A stretch of 64,000 bases of DNA from Anditalea andensis (GTDB lineage Bacteria > Bacteroidota > Bacteroidia > Cytophagales > Cyclobacteriaceae): NCBI RefSeq assembly GCF_000714815.1, contig NZ_JMIH01000022.1, positions 310,001 to 374,000 of the forward strand, in the 5' to 3' direction. Below, piece by piece: positions 19,391 to 28,800 of this stretch. The notes beneath the pieces were generated by a model that did not search any database, had not been told where the DNA came from, and saw only the letters and a list, made by a program, of their open reading frames with translations. How positions within the stretch are numbered: the stretch's first letter is position 1; each line of letters starts with the position of its first letter. Position numbers and translations under genes: made by a program.

Positions 19391-21313
19391 ATGTTGATAG
19401 AACCCGGAAAATTACTTGCCCAGATAGATTCCCCTGCCGATCTGAAAAAATTCAACAAGGAAGAATTAGTAATTATCTGTGATGAACTCAGACAATTTAT
19501 AATAGATAATGTATCTGTCTATGGGGGGCATTTTGGGGCAAGTTTGGGGGTGGTGGAGCTCACGGTAGCCATTCATTATGTAATGAACACACCTTACGAC
19601 CAGCTGGTATGGGATGTAGGGCACCAAGCTTATGGGCATAAGATCCTTACCGGAAGACGGGATATTTTTCATACCAACAGGCTGTATAAAGGCCTGTCCG
19701 GATTTCCCAAGAGAAAAGAAAGCGAATATGATACTTTTGGTGTAGGGCATTCCAGCACCTCTATTTCCGCTGCTTTGGGAATGGCAGCTGCTTCTAAATA
19801 TAAAGGAGATAAACTTCGGCAGCATATAGCCGTAATCGGTGACGGATCTATGACGGGGGGAATGGCATTTGAAGCTATGAACCATGCAGGTGTTTCGGAT
19901 ACCAATATGATTATCATTTTGAATGATAACTGTATGTCTATAGATCCCAATGTGGGAGCGCTTAAAGATTACCTAACTGATATCACTACCTCTCATACTT
20001 ATAATAAAGTAAAAGATGATATCTGGAAACTGCTGGGCAAGTTCAGTAAATTTGGCACAAGTGCACAGGAAGTGATATCCAAAGTGGAAGGCGCTATTAA
20101 ATCAGCACTTTTAAAGCAAAGTAATCTTTTTGAATCACTAAACCTGCGGTATTTTGGTCCGGTAGATGGGCATGATGTAGATCATCTGGTAGAGGTCTTG
20201 AATGACCTAAAAGGCATACCGGGTCCAAAAATCCTTCACTGTATCACGGTAAAAGGTAAAGGTTATGCATTGGCAGAAAAAGACCAAACGAAATGGCATG
20301 CCCCTGGAAAGTTTGATAAAATTACTGGCGAAATAGCCAAAAAAATATATGATACGCCTCAGGCACCTAAATATCAGGATGTCTTTGGGCATACTTTGGT
20401 AGAGCTGGCGGAAAAAGATGACACTATCATGGGGGTGACACCGGCTATGCCGTCTGGCTCTTCTATGAATATCATGATGGATGCCATGCCGGACAGGGCG
20501 TATGATGTAGGCATAGCAGAACAGCATGCGGTTACTTTTTCAGCAGGTCTGGCTACACAGGGTTTAAGGCCTTTCTGCAATATTTACAGTACATTCATGC
20601 AGCGGGCTTATGATCAGGTTTTACATGATGTTTGCCTTCAAAACCTTCCTGTAGTATTCTGCCTGGACAGGGCGGGCTTTGCGGGAGCAGATGGTCCTAC
20701 ACATCATGGGGCCTATGATTTAGCATTTTTTAGGTGCATACCTAATCTGGTGGTCAGTGCGCCGATGAACGAGGAAGAACTGCGAAATCTCATGTATTCT
20801 GCTACTAAATACGAAGGGCCATACTCTATACGATATCCCCGTGGTCAGGGTACTATGCCGAACTGGAGATTGCCGATGAGGGAAATCCCTGTCGGTCAGG
20901 GCAGAATTGTGAAAGAAGGTGAGAAAGTGGCTATATTGACCATAGGCCATATTGGTAACTATGCTGTCGAAGCCAGTGAGATGTTGAAAAGTGATGGACT
21001 AAGCCCTGCACATTATGATATGAGATTTGTAAAGCCACTAGATGGAGTATTGCTTCATGAAGTGTTTACTAAATTTGATAAAGTAGTGACCGTAGAGGAT
21101 GGCTGTCTGATGGGGGGATTTGGAAGTGCTGTATTAGAATGGATGATGGATCATGGCTATAGTGCTCAGGTTAAAAGGCTTGGCATACCTGACGAGGTGA
21201 TCGAGCACGGAGAACAGATAGAGCTGCACAGGGAGTGCGGGTTTGATCCAGTGGGCATTGCCGATGCGGTAAGAAGCTTTGTGACGCTCCCTGAACTTAT
21301 GGCATTAAAATAA
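19391..21313 (+). CDS. dxs: 1-deoxy-D-xylulose-5-phosphate synthase
   Basis: 640 residues. It condenses pyruvate and glyceraldehyde-3-phosphate using thiamine diphosphate, first step of the MEP isoprenoid pathway. Visible motifs: GHFGASLGVVELTVAIHYV, DVGHQAYGHK, the ThDP/Mg signature GDGSMTGGMAFEAMNHAG (near residue 152), the catalytic Glu region GIAEQHAVTFSAGLA and DRAGFAGADGPTHHG. Length is normal. It has its own terminator. It is a thiamine-dependent enzyme in a window that also carries a TPP riboswitch. Confidence 0.96.
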   Translation: MLIEPGKLLAQIDSPADLKKFNKEELVIICDELRQFIIDNVSVYGGHFGASLGVVELTVAIHYVMNTPYDQLVWDVGHQAYGHKILTGRRDIFHTNRLYKGLSGFPKRKESEYDTFGVGHSSTSISAALGMAAASKYKGDKLRQHIAVIGDGSMTGGMAFEAMNHAGVSDTNMIIILNDNCMSIDPNVGALKDYLTDITTSHTYNKVKDDIWKLLGKFSKFGTSAQEVISKVEGAIKSALLKQSNLFESLNLRYFGPVDGHDVDHLVEVLNDLKGIPGPKILHCITVKGKGYALAEKDQTKWHAPGKFDKITGEIAKKIYDTPQAPKYQDVFGHTLVELAEKDDTIMGVTPAMPSGSSMNIMMDAMPDRAYDVGIAEQHAVTFSAGLATQGLRPFCNIYSTFMQRAYDQVLHDVCLQNLPVVFCLDRAGFAGADGPTHHGAYDLAFFRCIPNLVVSAPMNEEELRNLMYSATKYEGPYSIRYPRGQGTMPNWRLPMREIPVGQGRIVKEGEKVAILTIGHIGNYAVEASEMLKSDGLSPAHYDMRFVKPLDGVLLHEVFTKFDKVVTVEDGCLMGGFGSAVLEWMMDHGYSAQVKRLGIPDEVIEHGEQIELHRECGFDPVGIADAVRSFVTLPELMALK

Positions 21314-21338
21314 AGGAGTAATTATATACAGTGAAAGG

Positions 21339-21368
21339 GCTGCGTTCTGAGGATGCAGCTTTTTTTAT
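21339..21368 (+). terminator. Intrinsic terminator of dxs
   Basis: GCTGCGTTC (21339-21347) pairs with GGATGCAGC (21351-21359) over nine positions (two G-T wobbles) with loop TGA, followed by seven T residues. It overlaps the possible 5' extension of the next reading frame, which rules out an upstream start for that gene. Confidence 0.88.
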
Positions 21369-21384
21369 TTTAAATAGGAGCAAT

Positions 21385-22173
21385 ATGAACAAGCATGAAA
21401 TCAGTTATAATGATAAAGGGCATGGACAGCCCATTATATTTATTCACGGATTTTGCGAAAGCAAGGAAATGTGGTTGGCTTATGAAGACGCCCTGTCTCC
21501 TTATTACAGAATACTGACCCCCGATCTTCCCGGTCATGGAGAGAGCATGTGGATGGATGAAGAGATCACCTTAGAAGAAGTGGCCGTCATATTGGGGGTA
21601 TGGATAGATGAACTGGCTTTGGAAAAACCTATCGTAATTGGTCATTCATTAGGAGGATATGTCACCCTGGCACTGGCAGAAATCATGGGGGATGAGCTTG
21701 GTGGTATTGGCCTATTTCACTCAACTGCATTTGCAGATGACCAGGATAAAATCAACACGCGGAACAAAACATTGGACTTTGTGAACAAGCACGGAGTGGA
21801 AAAATTTGTAAAATCCTTTGTACCTCCTCTATTTCAGGATAACCCTGATGCGGAGCTTCAGGAAAAAATGGATTATATCTTAAAACTGGCACAGAAGACC
21901 TCCTTCCCCGGCTTGGTAGCATTTACTAAAGCCATGCGTGACAGGAAGGACCGTTCTAATGTACTTTCCAACTTTAAAGGTAAAAAAATGATGATAGCGG
22001 GACAGACAGATACGGCCATTAAAATTGGAGACAGCAGGCAGCATGAGAAGTTGGTGGATTTTTATTTTGAACTTACCGGGACAGGGCACATGGGGATGAT
22101 TGAAAGGGAAGCAAAATGCCTTGAGGTAATCGGAAAGTTCATGGATCGCTATGTAAATGAGAAGCTGGTGTAA
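21385..22173 (+). CDS. Alpha/beta hydrolase
   Basis: 262 residues. I start at ATG 21385, preceded by AGGAG at 21376-21380, because the open frame further upstream contains the dxs terminator. Motifs: oxyanion-hole block FIHGFCESKEMW, nucleophile elbow VIGHSLGGYV with Ser88, and catalytic His235 in GTGHMGMIE. No N-terminal signal, so cytoplasmic. Substrate unknown; the family includes esterases, haloperoxidases and C-C hydrolases. Confidence 0.85.
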   Translation: MNKHEISYNDKGHGQPIIFIHGFCESKEMWLAYEDALSPYYRILTPDLPGHGESMWMDEEITLEEVAVILGVWIDELALEKPIVIGHSLGGYVTLALAEIMGDELGGIGLFHSTAFADDQDKINTRNKTLDFVNKHGVEKFVKSFVPPLFQDNPDAELQEKMDYILKLAQKTSFPGLVAFTKAMRDRKDRSNVLSNFKGKKMMIAGQTDTAIKIGDSRQHEKLVDFYFELTGTGHMGMIEREAKCLEVIGKFMDRYVNEKLV

Positions 22174-22376
22174 TTTATTCTATCATAGCAAAGTGAAACG
22201 CCGGGGTAATAAGGGGAAGAAACATGGGAGCGAAACTATAATCATTAGTTTAAACTTATAGCTTCTAAGACAAAGGTTTGTTCCTGTTATGCTGAAAAAA
22301 AGATGGTTTATATCAAGCTGTCCCTGACTCTGATAAGTAGGGCGCCATGTATTACTACGCAATATAATTCTAAGTG

Positions 22377-22661
22377 ATGAAAAATTTTAGAGAATATGAG
22401 GATGAAAAGTTTGTAAAGCAATGGAAAGGGTATCACGGTAATTTTATTCATTACTGGATAAGGATAGTCTTGCCGATTTACTTTCCCGCTGCTGTCCTGA
22501 TCAGAATTATTGTTTATGGTTTTCAGGATATAATAGCCATGAGTATGCTGGTTTGGTTGATCTTGTTTGTAGGGATGGCCACAGTAGTGGCTTATCATTT
22601 CAATTATAAATATCACGTCAAGCGGTATGAGGGCCTGAAGGATAAAAGGGAAGTGGTATAG
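22377..22661 (+). CDS. Hypothetical small membrane protein
   Basis: 94 residues from ATG 22377 (GTG 22374 possible). Charged N-terminus KNFREYEDEKFVKQWKGYHG, then two membrane segments at about 24-45 and 50-72, and a basic C-terminus. I do not recognise a family. A longer antisense frame overlaps it, but the membrane-protein pattern with a positive-outside/inside distribution favours this strand. Confidence 0.5.
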   Translation: MKNFREYEDEKFVKQWKGYHGNFIHYWIRIVLPIYFPAAVLIRIIVYGFQDIIAMSMLVWLILFVGMATVVAYHFNYKYHVKRYEGLKDKREVV

Positions 22662-22848
22662 GAAATTGGGGACATGAACCATAATTCCCTGATTTGGGAC
22701 TATAAAATCGGGGATTTTCAGATTTTGTATTTTCTTTGAACCGCGTACTTATAAAATCAGTAGCGCCGTAGGATTAAGTTAATCGTCTCGTATAGAATAA
22801 AAAAGTATTTCTATGTAGTAATATAGGACAGTACCCGATTTTAGTGTG

Positions 22849-23473
22849 ATGGTTTTCCTTTATTTAATCTCTATTAGCTGCACTATCAAAGAGGAACCGC
22901 CTCTCGGCCTGATAGTCTTCTCAGGCATAGAACCTATCCATGCTGTACCTGGAGAAAAGGTTCAAATATATGGAGAAGGTTTCAGTACCGACATCAACGA
23001 TCTCGACGTAAATCTCTACGGTTACAAGTTGCGTATTGAAAATTTAACCGATACACTTGTCTCTGTATTTATACCTGAAGATATAGGACATGGTAACTTT
23101 AGGATGTCCTTATTTCGTCAAAATTATAAAATGTCTTCCAGAGAATATGAGATTAAAGATTATAATGCTCCCCGGATTTTTGGGGTTGAACCTTTTGGTG
23201 CATCTCCAGGAGATACTTTAACGGTTTTTGGGGAATATTTTCCCTCTGATCCAGATGAATTCAAACATTTTTTTCCTGGATATGGAAGGTCAGACTATTA
23301 TATACCCTGATAATTATTTGATAGCATTAAGTGAAACCAAGATAGTGATACGCATTCCTGAAAATATCCCTAAACACACTGAAGGTAATGCTACTGGGGA
23401 TTTTGTTTACTTCATATTAGGGCCACTTGGAAATCATGTAGAGTTCTTCCCTATGCACATACGCTTTCGGTAA
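22849..23473 (+). pseudogene. IPT/TIG-domain lipoprotein, frameshifted in a T7 run
   Basis: The first part (22849-23310) starts with a short lipoprotein-like signal, MVFLYLISISC, then a TIG/IPT Ig-like domain (IEPIHAVPGEKVQIYGEGFS) and the start of a second (VEPFGASPGDTLTVFGEYF). The frame breaks at the seven-T run at about 23267-23273. Removing one T joins it to the second frame, which completes the second TIG domain (LSETKIVIRIPENIP, DFVYFILGPLGN) and stops at 23473, giving about 207 residues. It may be a pseudogene, a phase-variable gene or a sequencing error. TIG lipoproteins often help bind glycans at the Bacteroidota surface; no partner genes are adjacent. Confidence 0.7.
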
Positions 23474-23880
23474 ATAATGTATTATTTCTTCCTATTTATT
23501 TTTTGACATGACTTTTATTTCAATGATAAAGGTAAATTAAAGTGGGACCAATGCTACACTAGGACTACATCTGTTCATACTTGCTTTTAAAGAAAACGAA
23601 CTTTTAAAGTTTAGACCAGTACCAAAATGAGGTTTTATCAAAAAGTGTTATCCTATATAAGATTTTGGGATGATGTTATTTATAATTCCTGGGCCTTGGA
23701 TGTTTTTATATCTACATTAAGGAAGTTCTTAGAATCTAATTTAAAATTGAACGACTGACATGAGTGGGATCTGTATATGCTCATATCATTAAATGAAGAA
23801 CGGGAAAAGTAGAATTGGTGAAATGTTCCGGAAAGATCATAAAGTATTGAAACAAGATCTGTATTAATAGTTTAATATAA
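23474..23880. other. Gene-poor region between TIG lipoprotein and receptor terminator
   Basis: About 400 bp with nothing certain. A 43-codon plus-strand frame at 23627-23758 (starts MRFYQKVLSYIRFWDD) has an ATG but no family match and no promoter; I do not call it a gene. Confidence 0.3.
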
Positions 23881-23882
23881 GC

Positions 23883-23916
23883 AAAAAAGATCCTCTGCCA
23901 TGAAGCAGAGGATCTT
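23883..23916 (-). terminator. Intrinsic terminator of the TPP-controlled TonB receptor
   Basis: AAGATCCTCTGC (23887-23898) and GCAGAGGATCTT (23905-23916) form a perfect 12-bp stem with a 6-nt loop; on the minus strand a T run follows. It lies about 95 bp after the receptor stop. Confidence 0.85.
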
Positions 23917-24009
23917 ATATTTAATAAAAATCTTTCATTTATAAGCTTGTCGTGACTTTTCTAACAGTATCCATTTAGCATTATGGTCATGCGTACTGTT
24001 TTCAGTCTT

Positions 24010-26406
24010 TTAAAACCGCAGGCTTACCCCAGCCATAAAATTAGTACCGGCCATAGGGTAGTAGAAGTTCTCCGTTACCAGTTCCCTTCCTCCTGTAGCA
24101 GTGGGGTTGAAGTAGCTAAAGGTATAGCCGTTTGGCTCGTACATTTCATTAAAGATATTATTGATCAACAGGGTAAATTCCATCTCTTTGACAAACCTTG
24201 GGCTGAGCTTATAGATAAACCTCAGGTCATTGGTAAAGAAGGCATCCAGTTTCCTGTTTTCATTTTGGGTATTGTCAAGGTACTGGCTGTCCACATATTT
24301 AGATAGAAGGGAAATTTCCAGTCCTTTCACAGGTCTGAAATCGATCATGGCGGATCCCACTACATTTGGAGAGAAAGCGATGTCAGTATCTGTATAGGTG
24401 AAAGTCTCCTGTTGGAATACTTCGGCAGCATAGTCATCTATGAATTCTGTAAACTCGGCTATCTTGTTTCTGCTTAAAGCAATATTGCCTCCCAGTGTCC
24501 ATTTAGGAGATAGTAAGACAGCTCCATCGAGTTCTATGCCTGCCCTATAACTGTTATCCACATTTTCACGGATATTTGCACCTACATCATTTAATTGGCC
24601 CGTCAGGATAAGCTGATCGTTATATTTCATATAATATAGATTTGCGCCATATTGAAAGTTTAGGTGTTTGGTCCGGATACCGGCTTCAATGTTTTGTAGG
24701 TTTTCTGGCCTTGGTACTTCTATAATGGGAGAATCTGTAAAGTCTCGCCTTACGGGTTCCCGATTGGCTACAGCATAGGAAGCATACCAGGTCCTTCCTG
24801 CTCCCCCTTCATAGCTCAAACCAAACTTAGGATTGAAAAAATTATAGTTTTGGGCACCGCTGATGTCCCTTAGGTCATTATTGATTCCTTCGAAAGTATA
24901 ATCTATCTGTCTGACCTGAAGGTCAGCAAACACATAAAAATTGTCTATGGCTTCGTAAGTAGCCTTTAAATAGATGTTTCGGTCATCTTTGATCGCAATA
25001 TTATCATAGTAGCGGTCTCTGATGTCATTTGGACCCGCATAGCGCATCCAGATCACTTCACCATAGTGATCACCATCATACCTGTTGGCCCCGCCTCCTA
25101 TTACCGCATCCAATTTGCCATTATCAGAGACATAATTCAGGGAAAATACCCCTCCATAGAAATGGTTGTCCAACCATCTTCTTCTGATGATATCCGTCCT
25201 TTCTATAATCTGGTCCCCGATTACGATAGGCTGAAAGCCATAGTTTCTGACCAACCTGTCATTTGGCCTGAACTGTTCATAATATCCTCTTCCATAAGTA
25301 TAATGTAGGGCAGCATTGGCCTTCCAGTTTTGCCCCAGTTTACCTGCGTAGATAAACTGATAGTTGTCCTGCTGGTAATTATCGGTCTCATTTTCGTAGG
25401 TATAGCTGTTGTAAGTCCGGTTGGTTTCCAGCAGGTTTTCCGGTACACCGTTCCATGCCTGGTAGGTCTGCTCAGTTCCGGAGAAGATATTTACTTTAAA
25501 AAGGTGATTGTCTCCATAGTAGCCACCTGACACAAAATAAGACCTTAGATCTGAAAATGCACGGTCAATATATCCGTCCGAAGTAATTTGTGAAAGCCTG
25601 GCATCTACGGCCCATCGGTCATTTAAAAGTCCGGTTCCGGCTTTGATAGTATGTCTTTGTGTATTGAAAGATCCGAAGGAATTGTCCACTTCCGCATATG
25701 CTTCTTCTCTTTTGGTATCTGTCTGGATATTGATCGAGGCGCCAAATGTGGCAGCCCCATTGGTGGAGGTACCTACTCCCCGCTGGATCTGTATATTTTC
25801 TACAGATGAAGCAAAGTCGGGCATATTGACCCAGAATACACCATGTGATTCTGCGTCGTTCATAGGTATGCCGTTTACTGTGACATTGATCCGGGTCTGG
25901 TCAGATCCTCTTATGCGCAGACCGGTATAGCCCACACCTGCTCCTGCATCGGAGTGGGTGACTACGGAAGGCGTATAATTGAGCAGAAATGGTAAATCCT
26001 GTCCAAGGTTGTTTTTGCGAAGCTCCTCTTTGCTGATGGTCTTAAAGGTAGTCGGAGTAGTGGTCCCCGCCCGGGTAGCAGACACGATGATTTCTTCTGT
26101 AGAAAGGATGGCTTTTTCCAGCTGAAAATCAGCTTCAGTGTCCCCAACGATACCGACAGACCTTTTTAAGGTTTGATAACCCACAAAGGATACCATGACC
26201 GTATAGGTGCCGGAATTAATGTTTCTGAATTCGAATCTTCCGGATGGATCGGAAATACTCCCTGTGCCAGATCCTTCTAAAATGATGTTGGCACCAGGTA
26301 ATGTTTCTCCCGTTTCTGCGTCCCGAACGGTACCGCTCAGACGGTTCTGTGCCATCAATGAGACGCTTATCAGCGCCATGGCAAGCATTAGTATAGCTTT
26401 TTTCAT
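24010..26406 (-). CDS. TonB-dependent outer-membrane receptor, thiamine-type
   Basis: 798 residues. Signal peptide ending at LMAQ (about residue 20), then a carboxypeptidase-regulatory-like domain (about 22-110, GTVRDAETGETLPGANIILE), a plug domain (about 115-235, GYTGLRIRGSDQTRINVTV and NGIPMNDAESHGVFWVNMP) and a 22-strand barrel ending in the aromatic MAGVSLRF. Its leader carries a TPP riboswitch, so I infer it imports thiamine, its phosphates or a precursor across the outer membrane. Rodionov and colleagues described such thi-box-regulated receptors (OMR1) in Bacteroidota. The upstream promoter and downstream terminator make it a single-gene transcript. Confidence 0.93.
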   Translation of the reverse strand: MKKAILMLAMALISVSLMAQNRLSGTVRDAETGETLPGANIILEGSGTGSISDPSGRFEFRNINSGTYTVMVSFVGYQTLKRSVGIVGDTEADFQLEKAILSTEEIIVSATRAGTTTPTTFKTISKEELRKNNLGQDLPFLLNYTPSVVTHSDAGAGVGYTGLRIRGSDQTRINVTVNGIPMNDAESHGVFWVNMPDFASSVENIQIQRGVGTSTNGAATFGASINIQTDTKREEAYAEVDNSFGSFNTQRHTIKAGTGLLNDRWAVDARLSQITSDGYIDRAFSDLRSYFVSGGYYGDNHLFKVNIFSGTEQTYQAWNGVPENLLETNRTYNSYTYENETDNYQQDNYQFIYAGKLGQNWKANAALHYTYGRGYYEQFRPNDRLVRNYGFQPIVIGDQIIERTDIIRRRWLDNHFYGGVFSLNYVSDNGKLDAVIGGGANRYDGDHYGEVIWMRYAGPNDIRDRYYDNIAIKDDRNIYLKATYEAIDNFYVFADLQVRQIDYTFEGINNDLRDISGAQNYNFFNPKFGLSYEGGAGRTWYASYAVANREPVRRDFTDSPIIEVPRPENLQNIEAGIRTKHLNFQYGANLYYMKYNDQLILTGQLNDVGANIRENVDNSYRAGIELDGAVLLSPKWTLGGNIALSRNKIAEFTEFIDDYAAEVFQQETFTYTDTDIAFSPNVVGSAMIDFRPVKGLEISLLSKYVDSQYLDNTQNENRKLDAFFTNDLRFIYKLSPRFVKEMEFTLLINNIFNEMYEPNGYTFSYFNPTATGGRELVTENFYYPMAGTNFMAGVSLRF

Positions 26407-26498
26407 TAGTAAATAATGGAATAAAATTGCCGTATGGCAGTTGGTTAAACATAGAAGCTACCAAAGGGGAGGTAGCTCCACTTCTTGTAAACCGCTCA

Positions 26499-26573
26499 TT
26501 TCCCTTCGCCGGTATTACCCGTATCAGGTTCAATGGGTATGATCTCAGCCCGTCATATTTCAGGCACCCCTTA
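26499..26573 (-). promoter_or_regulatory. TPP riboswitch (thi element)
   Basis: Read on the minus strand the sequence contains the thi-box landmarks in order: AAGGGGTGCCTG, GGCTGAGATCATACCC, AACCTGATACGGGTAATACC and GGCGAAGGGAAA. These are the P1/P2, J2-4 and pyrimidine/pyrophosphate-binding segments of the TPP aptamer. It sits between a promoter (26587-26616) and the TonB receptor start (92 nt downstream). The expression platform is not obvious: a stem AGCTACC/GGTAGCT lies between aptamer and start. It should repress the receptor when TPP is abundant. Confidence 0.95.
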
Positions 26574-26586
26574 CATAAATCTTCCG

Positions 26587-26616
26587 CAAAAGTAAGCATA
26601 TTACGGGGAATGGCAA
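26587..26616 (-). promoter_or_regulatory. Promoter of the TPP-controlled receptor
   Basis: On the minus strand TTG (plus 26614-26616) is followed after 19 bp by TACTTTTG (plus 26587-26594), a near-perfect Bacteroidota promoter. Transcription would begin about 7 bp before the first base of the TPP aptamer, supporting both calls. Confidence 0.7.
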
Positions 26617-26948
26617 GGAAGTGTGGAAAAAGGGTATGATTACGGGAAGGATTCTTATTTTAATAATTAAACCTTAAAAATTGAACTTATAGCTCCACCA
26701 ATAGTGAATGCTGTTTTTTAAACCCCATAAGTTATGAAGTTTATCAAAGATATTAATCCTTAATCAAGTTGAAAGTATGCTCACGTTCTATTTATATACA
26801 CACTTATAAGTATCATTAAACTATGCCTTTATGCTTGATAATGAGTGCTTTTTAAGTTTGGCGGTTCTTTTTTGAATCATAGTAGCATATAAAATATATT
26901 TGACTCCTTAGCAGCAAGTTTTTAGCTTTCCTTCATCATGTAAGGCAT
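26617..26948. other. AT-rich intergenic region
   Basis: About 330 bp between the receptor promoter and the desaturase terminator. I see no reading frame with coding character and no further regulatory element. Confidence 0.5.
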
Positions 26949-26976
26949 AAAAAAGCCCCGCAGGTGATGCGAGGCT
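26949..26976 (-). terminator. Terminator of the desaturase gene
   Basis: AGCCCCGC (26954-26961) and GCGAGGCT (26969-26976) form an 8-bp stem with one mismatch. On the minus strand it is followed by a T run (26949-26954). It lies 7 bp after the desaturase stop. Confidence 0.75.
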
Positions 26977-26982
26977 GTACCT

Positions 26983-28047
26983 TTAGGCTTTGCCAAGGTT
27001 CTTTAGATGATGAACATGGGAGGCAAAAGCATGACTGAGTTTGGCATGTTCCAGATACGGTACCTTATATTCATTACATACCTCCTTTATTATTTTACTA
27101 ATAGCGGGATAGTGGATATGGGAAACCTTTGGGAAAAGATGGTGTTCCACCTGAAAATTAAGTCCTCCGACCAGCCAGGTCAGGAGCTTGTTTTTTGTGG
27201 CAAAATTAGTAGTGGTCCTTAATTGGTGGGTAGCCCAGTCATCCTCCAGTTTGATACCATTGATTTCTGGAAGAGGGAATATGGTCTCTTCTACAGAGTG
27301 TGCCATCTGAAAGATCACACTTAAGCAGATGCCAGTGGCGAACCCAAAGACAAGAAATCCTACCAACCATGGTAAAAATCCTACCATAAAAATGGGCAAA
27401 GCGATGAATAAAAGTGCATGTATGACCTTAAATGCCCAAAATGACAGGTGATCTTTTACTTTCATCCTGGCAATAGGCGTGATGCCTACTCTTCGAGTGA
27501 CATATTTTTTATAATCCGTCACAAATACCCAATAATGGTAGAGGAGAGAGTATGTTAATAGGAAATAATAATGCTGAAAACGGTGCATTTTATATCTTTT
27601 CTGGGCGGGGCAGAGTCTTAAGAATGGTCTGGCATTCATATCATCATCCACACCTTCTATATTTGTATAGGTATGATGTACCACATTGTGCTTGGTTTTC
27701 CACATAAATACATTGGCCCCCAAAAAGTTGATCGACATTCCGGCTAGATTATTCACCCATTGGTGCCTGCTGAAGCTGCCATGGGCACCATCATGCATTA
27801 CATTGAAACCAATCGATGCGGCAAGGCTTCCCATCAAAATACATTCTACGATGGCAATGGCCCAATGCGGGGTGCCTAACAATAAATGCAGGTAAACCCC
27901 TATAAAAGCAGTCGTTAATAAGATGGCTTTGGTATAAAGATGAATATTACCCGTCTGTTCCAGGTTTCTTTCATTAAAATAACCGTGTATGCGGCTTTTT
28001 AATACCTGATGAAATGGGGTGGATTTTTTAAATTTTGGTTTGGTCAT
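26983..28047 (-). CDS. Membrane fatty-acid desaturase
   Basis: 354 residues from ATG 28047; the longer open frame lacks conservation and the promoter leader passes through it. Three histidine boxes bind the di-iron centre: HDGAHGS (His85/His89), HNVVHH (120-125) and QVEHH (299-303). The Q in the third box is typical of front-end or acyl-lipid (linoleoyl-CoA-type) desaturases. About four membrane segments flank the boxes. It probably introduces double bonds into membrane lipid acyl chains, for example in cold adaptation. It has its own promoter and terminator. Confidence 0.9.
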   Translation of the reverse strand: MTKPKFKKSTPFHQVLKSRIHGYFNERNLEQTGNIHLYTKAILLTTAFIGVYLHLLLGTPHWAIAIVECILMGSLAASIGFNVMHDGAHGSFSRHQWVNNLAGMSINFLGANVFMWKTKHNVVHHTYTNIEGVDDDMNARPFLRLCPAQKRYKMHRFQHYYFLLTYSLLYHYWVFVTDYKKYVTRRVGITPIARMKVKDHLSFWAFKVIHALLFIALPIFMVGFLPWLVGFLVFGFATGICLSVIFQMAHSVEETIFPLPEINGIKLEDDWATHQLRTTTNFATKNKLLTWLVGGLNFQVEHHLFPKVSHIHYPAISKIIKEVCNEYKVPYLEHAKLSHAFASHVHHLKNLGKA

Positions 28048-28124
28048 ACTGGATTGGTAAAGAGGAATAGAAGCGTAGTGGTACGGAGGAATTTCCAAAT
28101 TTAGGAAAAACACAGTTTGCAGAA

Positions 28125-28154
28125 CAAATATACTATTAATAAGGCGACTTCAAA
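28125..28154 (-). promoter_or_regulatory. Promoter of the desaturase gene
   Basis: On the minus strand TTTG (plus 28151-28154) and TATATTTG (plus 28125-28132) are 18 bp apart, matching the Bacteroidota consensus. It predicts a leader of about 70 nt. Confidence 0.6.
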
Positions 28155-28275
28155 GCGACAGCAGGTTTATCGTGCCGGTAATGGAAATAGGGGGTAATCG
28201 ATGGTGAGCGAAATGAATAAATGGGTGATAGGATATAAACGCTTTTTTACTTTAAATAATTCAATTTATTAATGA

Positions 28276-28800
28276 TTATAGTTTAAAATTTTTTCGTATA
28301 AAATTTATAGCATCTTTTACCCTTTTAGTAGGGTTGCCTGACAAAATTATATATGGAATATTAGTGTGGGCTATAGTGGTTCGGTATATATCCATAAAAT
28401 ATTGCCTCATTTCTTGATCAGGATGCTCCCTCTGCGGATCGTCCTCCCATGGTATATCTATATCTGTAAGGAGGTAAAGGTCATATTTTCTTCGATTGAT
28501 ATGTTCCAAAATCCACGGATGGGTCTTACCATACTTATGCTGACTCCATATTTTCAATACGTGCAGATCTGTGTCGCAAAACAAAAAACGATCTGCATGG
28601 GCTTCACCATCATCCTCTAAAGCGAGTTGGCCCTGAGCGATCAGCAGTAGATCTTCATATTCATATGGACGCTGTAACCCATCGATATAATCTCTTGCAT
28701 ATTCCTTTACCCATGGTTCTTGGTAGTGGCTGGCCAAAGCTGCAGACAAAGTGCTTTTACCTGTGGATTCAGGACCTATTATGACAATCTTAAAGGGCAT
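28276..28800 (-). CDS. NadR-like nicotinamide riboside kinase / AAA ATPase
   Basis: 174 residues from ATG 28800 (28806 also possible). Walker A GPESTGKSTLS at the N-terminus, then EYARDYIDGLQRPYEYEDLL and CDTDLHVLKIWSQ, the pattern of the C-terminal ribosylnicotinamide-kinase domain of NadR. No adenylyltransferase domain is present. It would phosphorylate the nucleoside imported by PnuC, trapping it in the cell. Its start lies inside the end of pnuC, so they are co-translated. Confidence 0.82.
   Translation of the reverse strand: MPFKIVIIGPESTGKSTLSAALASHYQEPWVKEYARDYIDGLQRPYEYEDLLLIAQGQLALEDDGEAHADRFLFCDTDLHVLKIWSQHKYGKTHPWILEHINRRKYDLYLLTDIDIPWEDDPQREHPDQEMRQYFMDIYRTTIAHTNIPYIILSGNPTKRVKDAINFIRKNFKL

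Noticed and set aside
22308-22682. 124-codon minus-strand frame opposite the small membrane protein
   Set aside because: Histidine- and cysteine-scattered composition typical of an antisense shadow; the plus-strand frame has coherent membrane segments.
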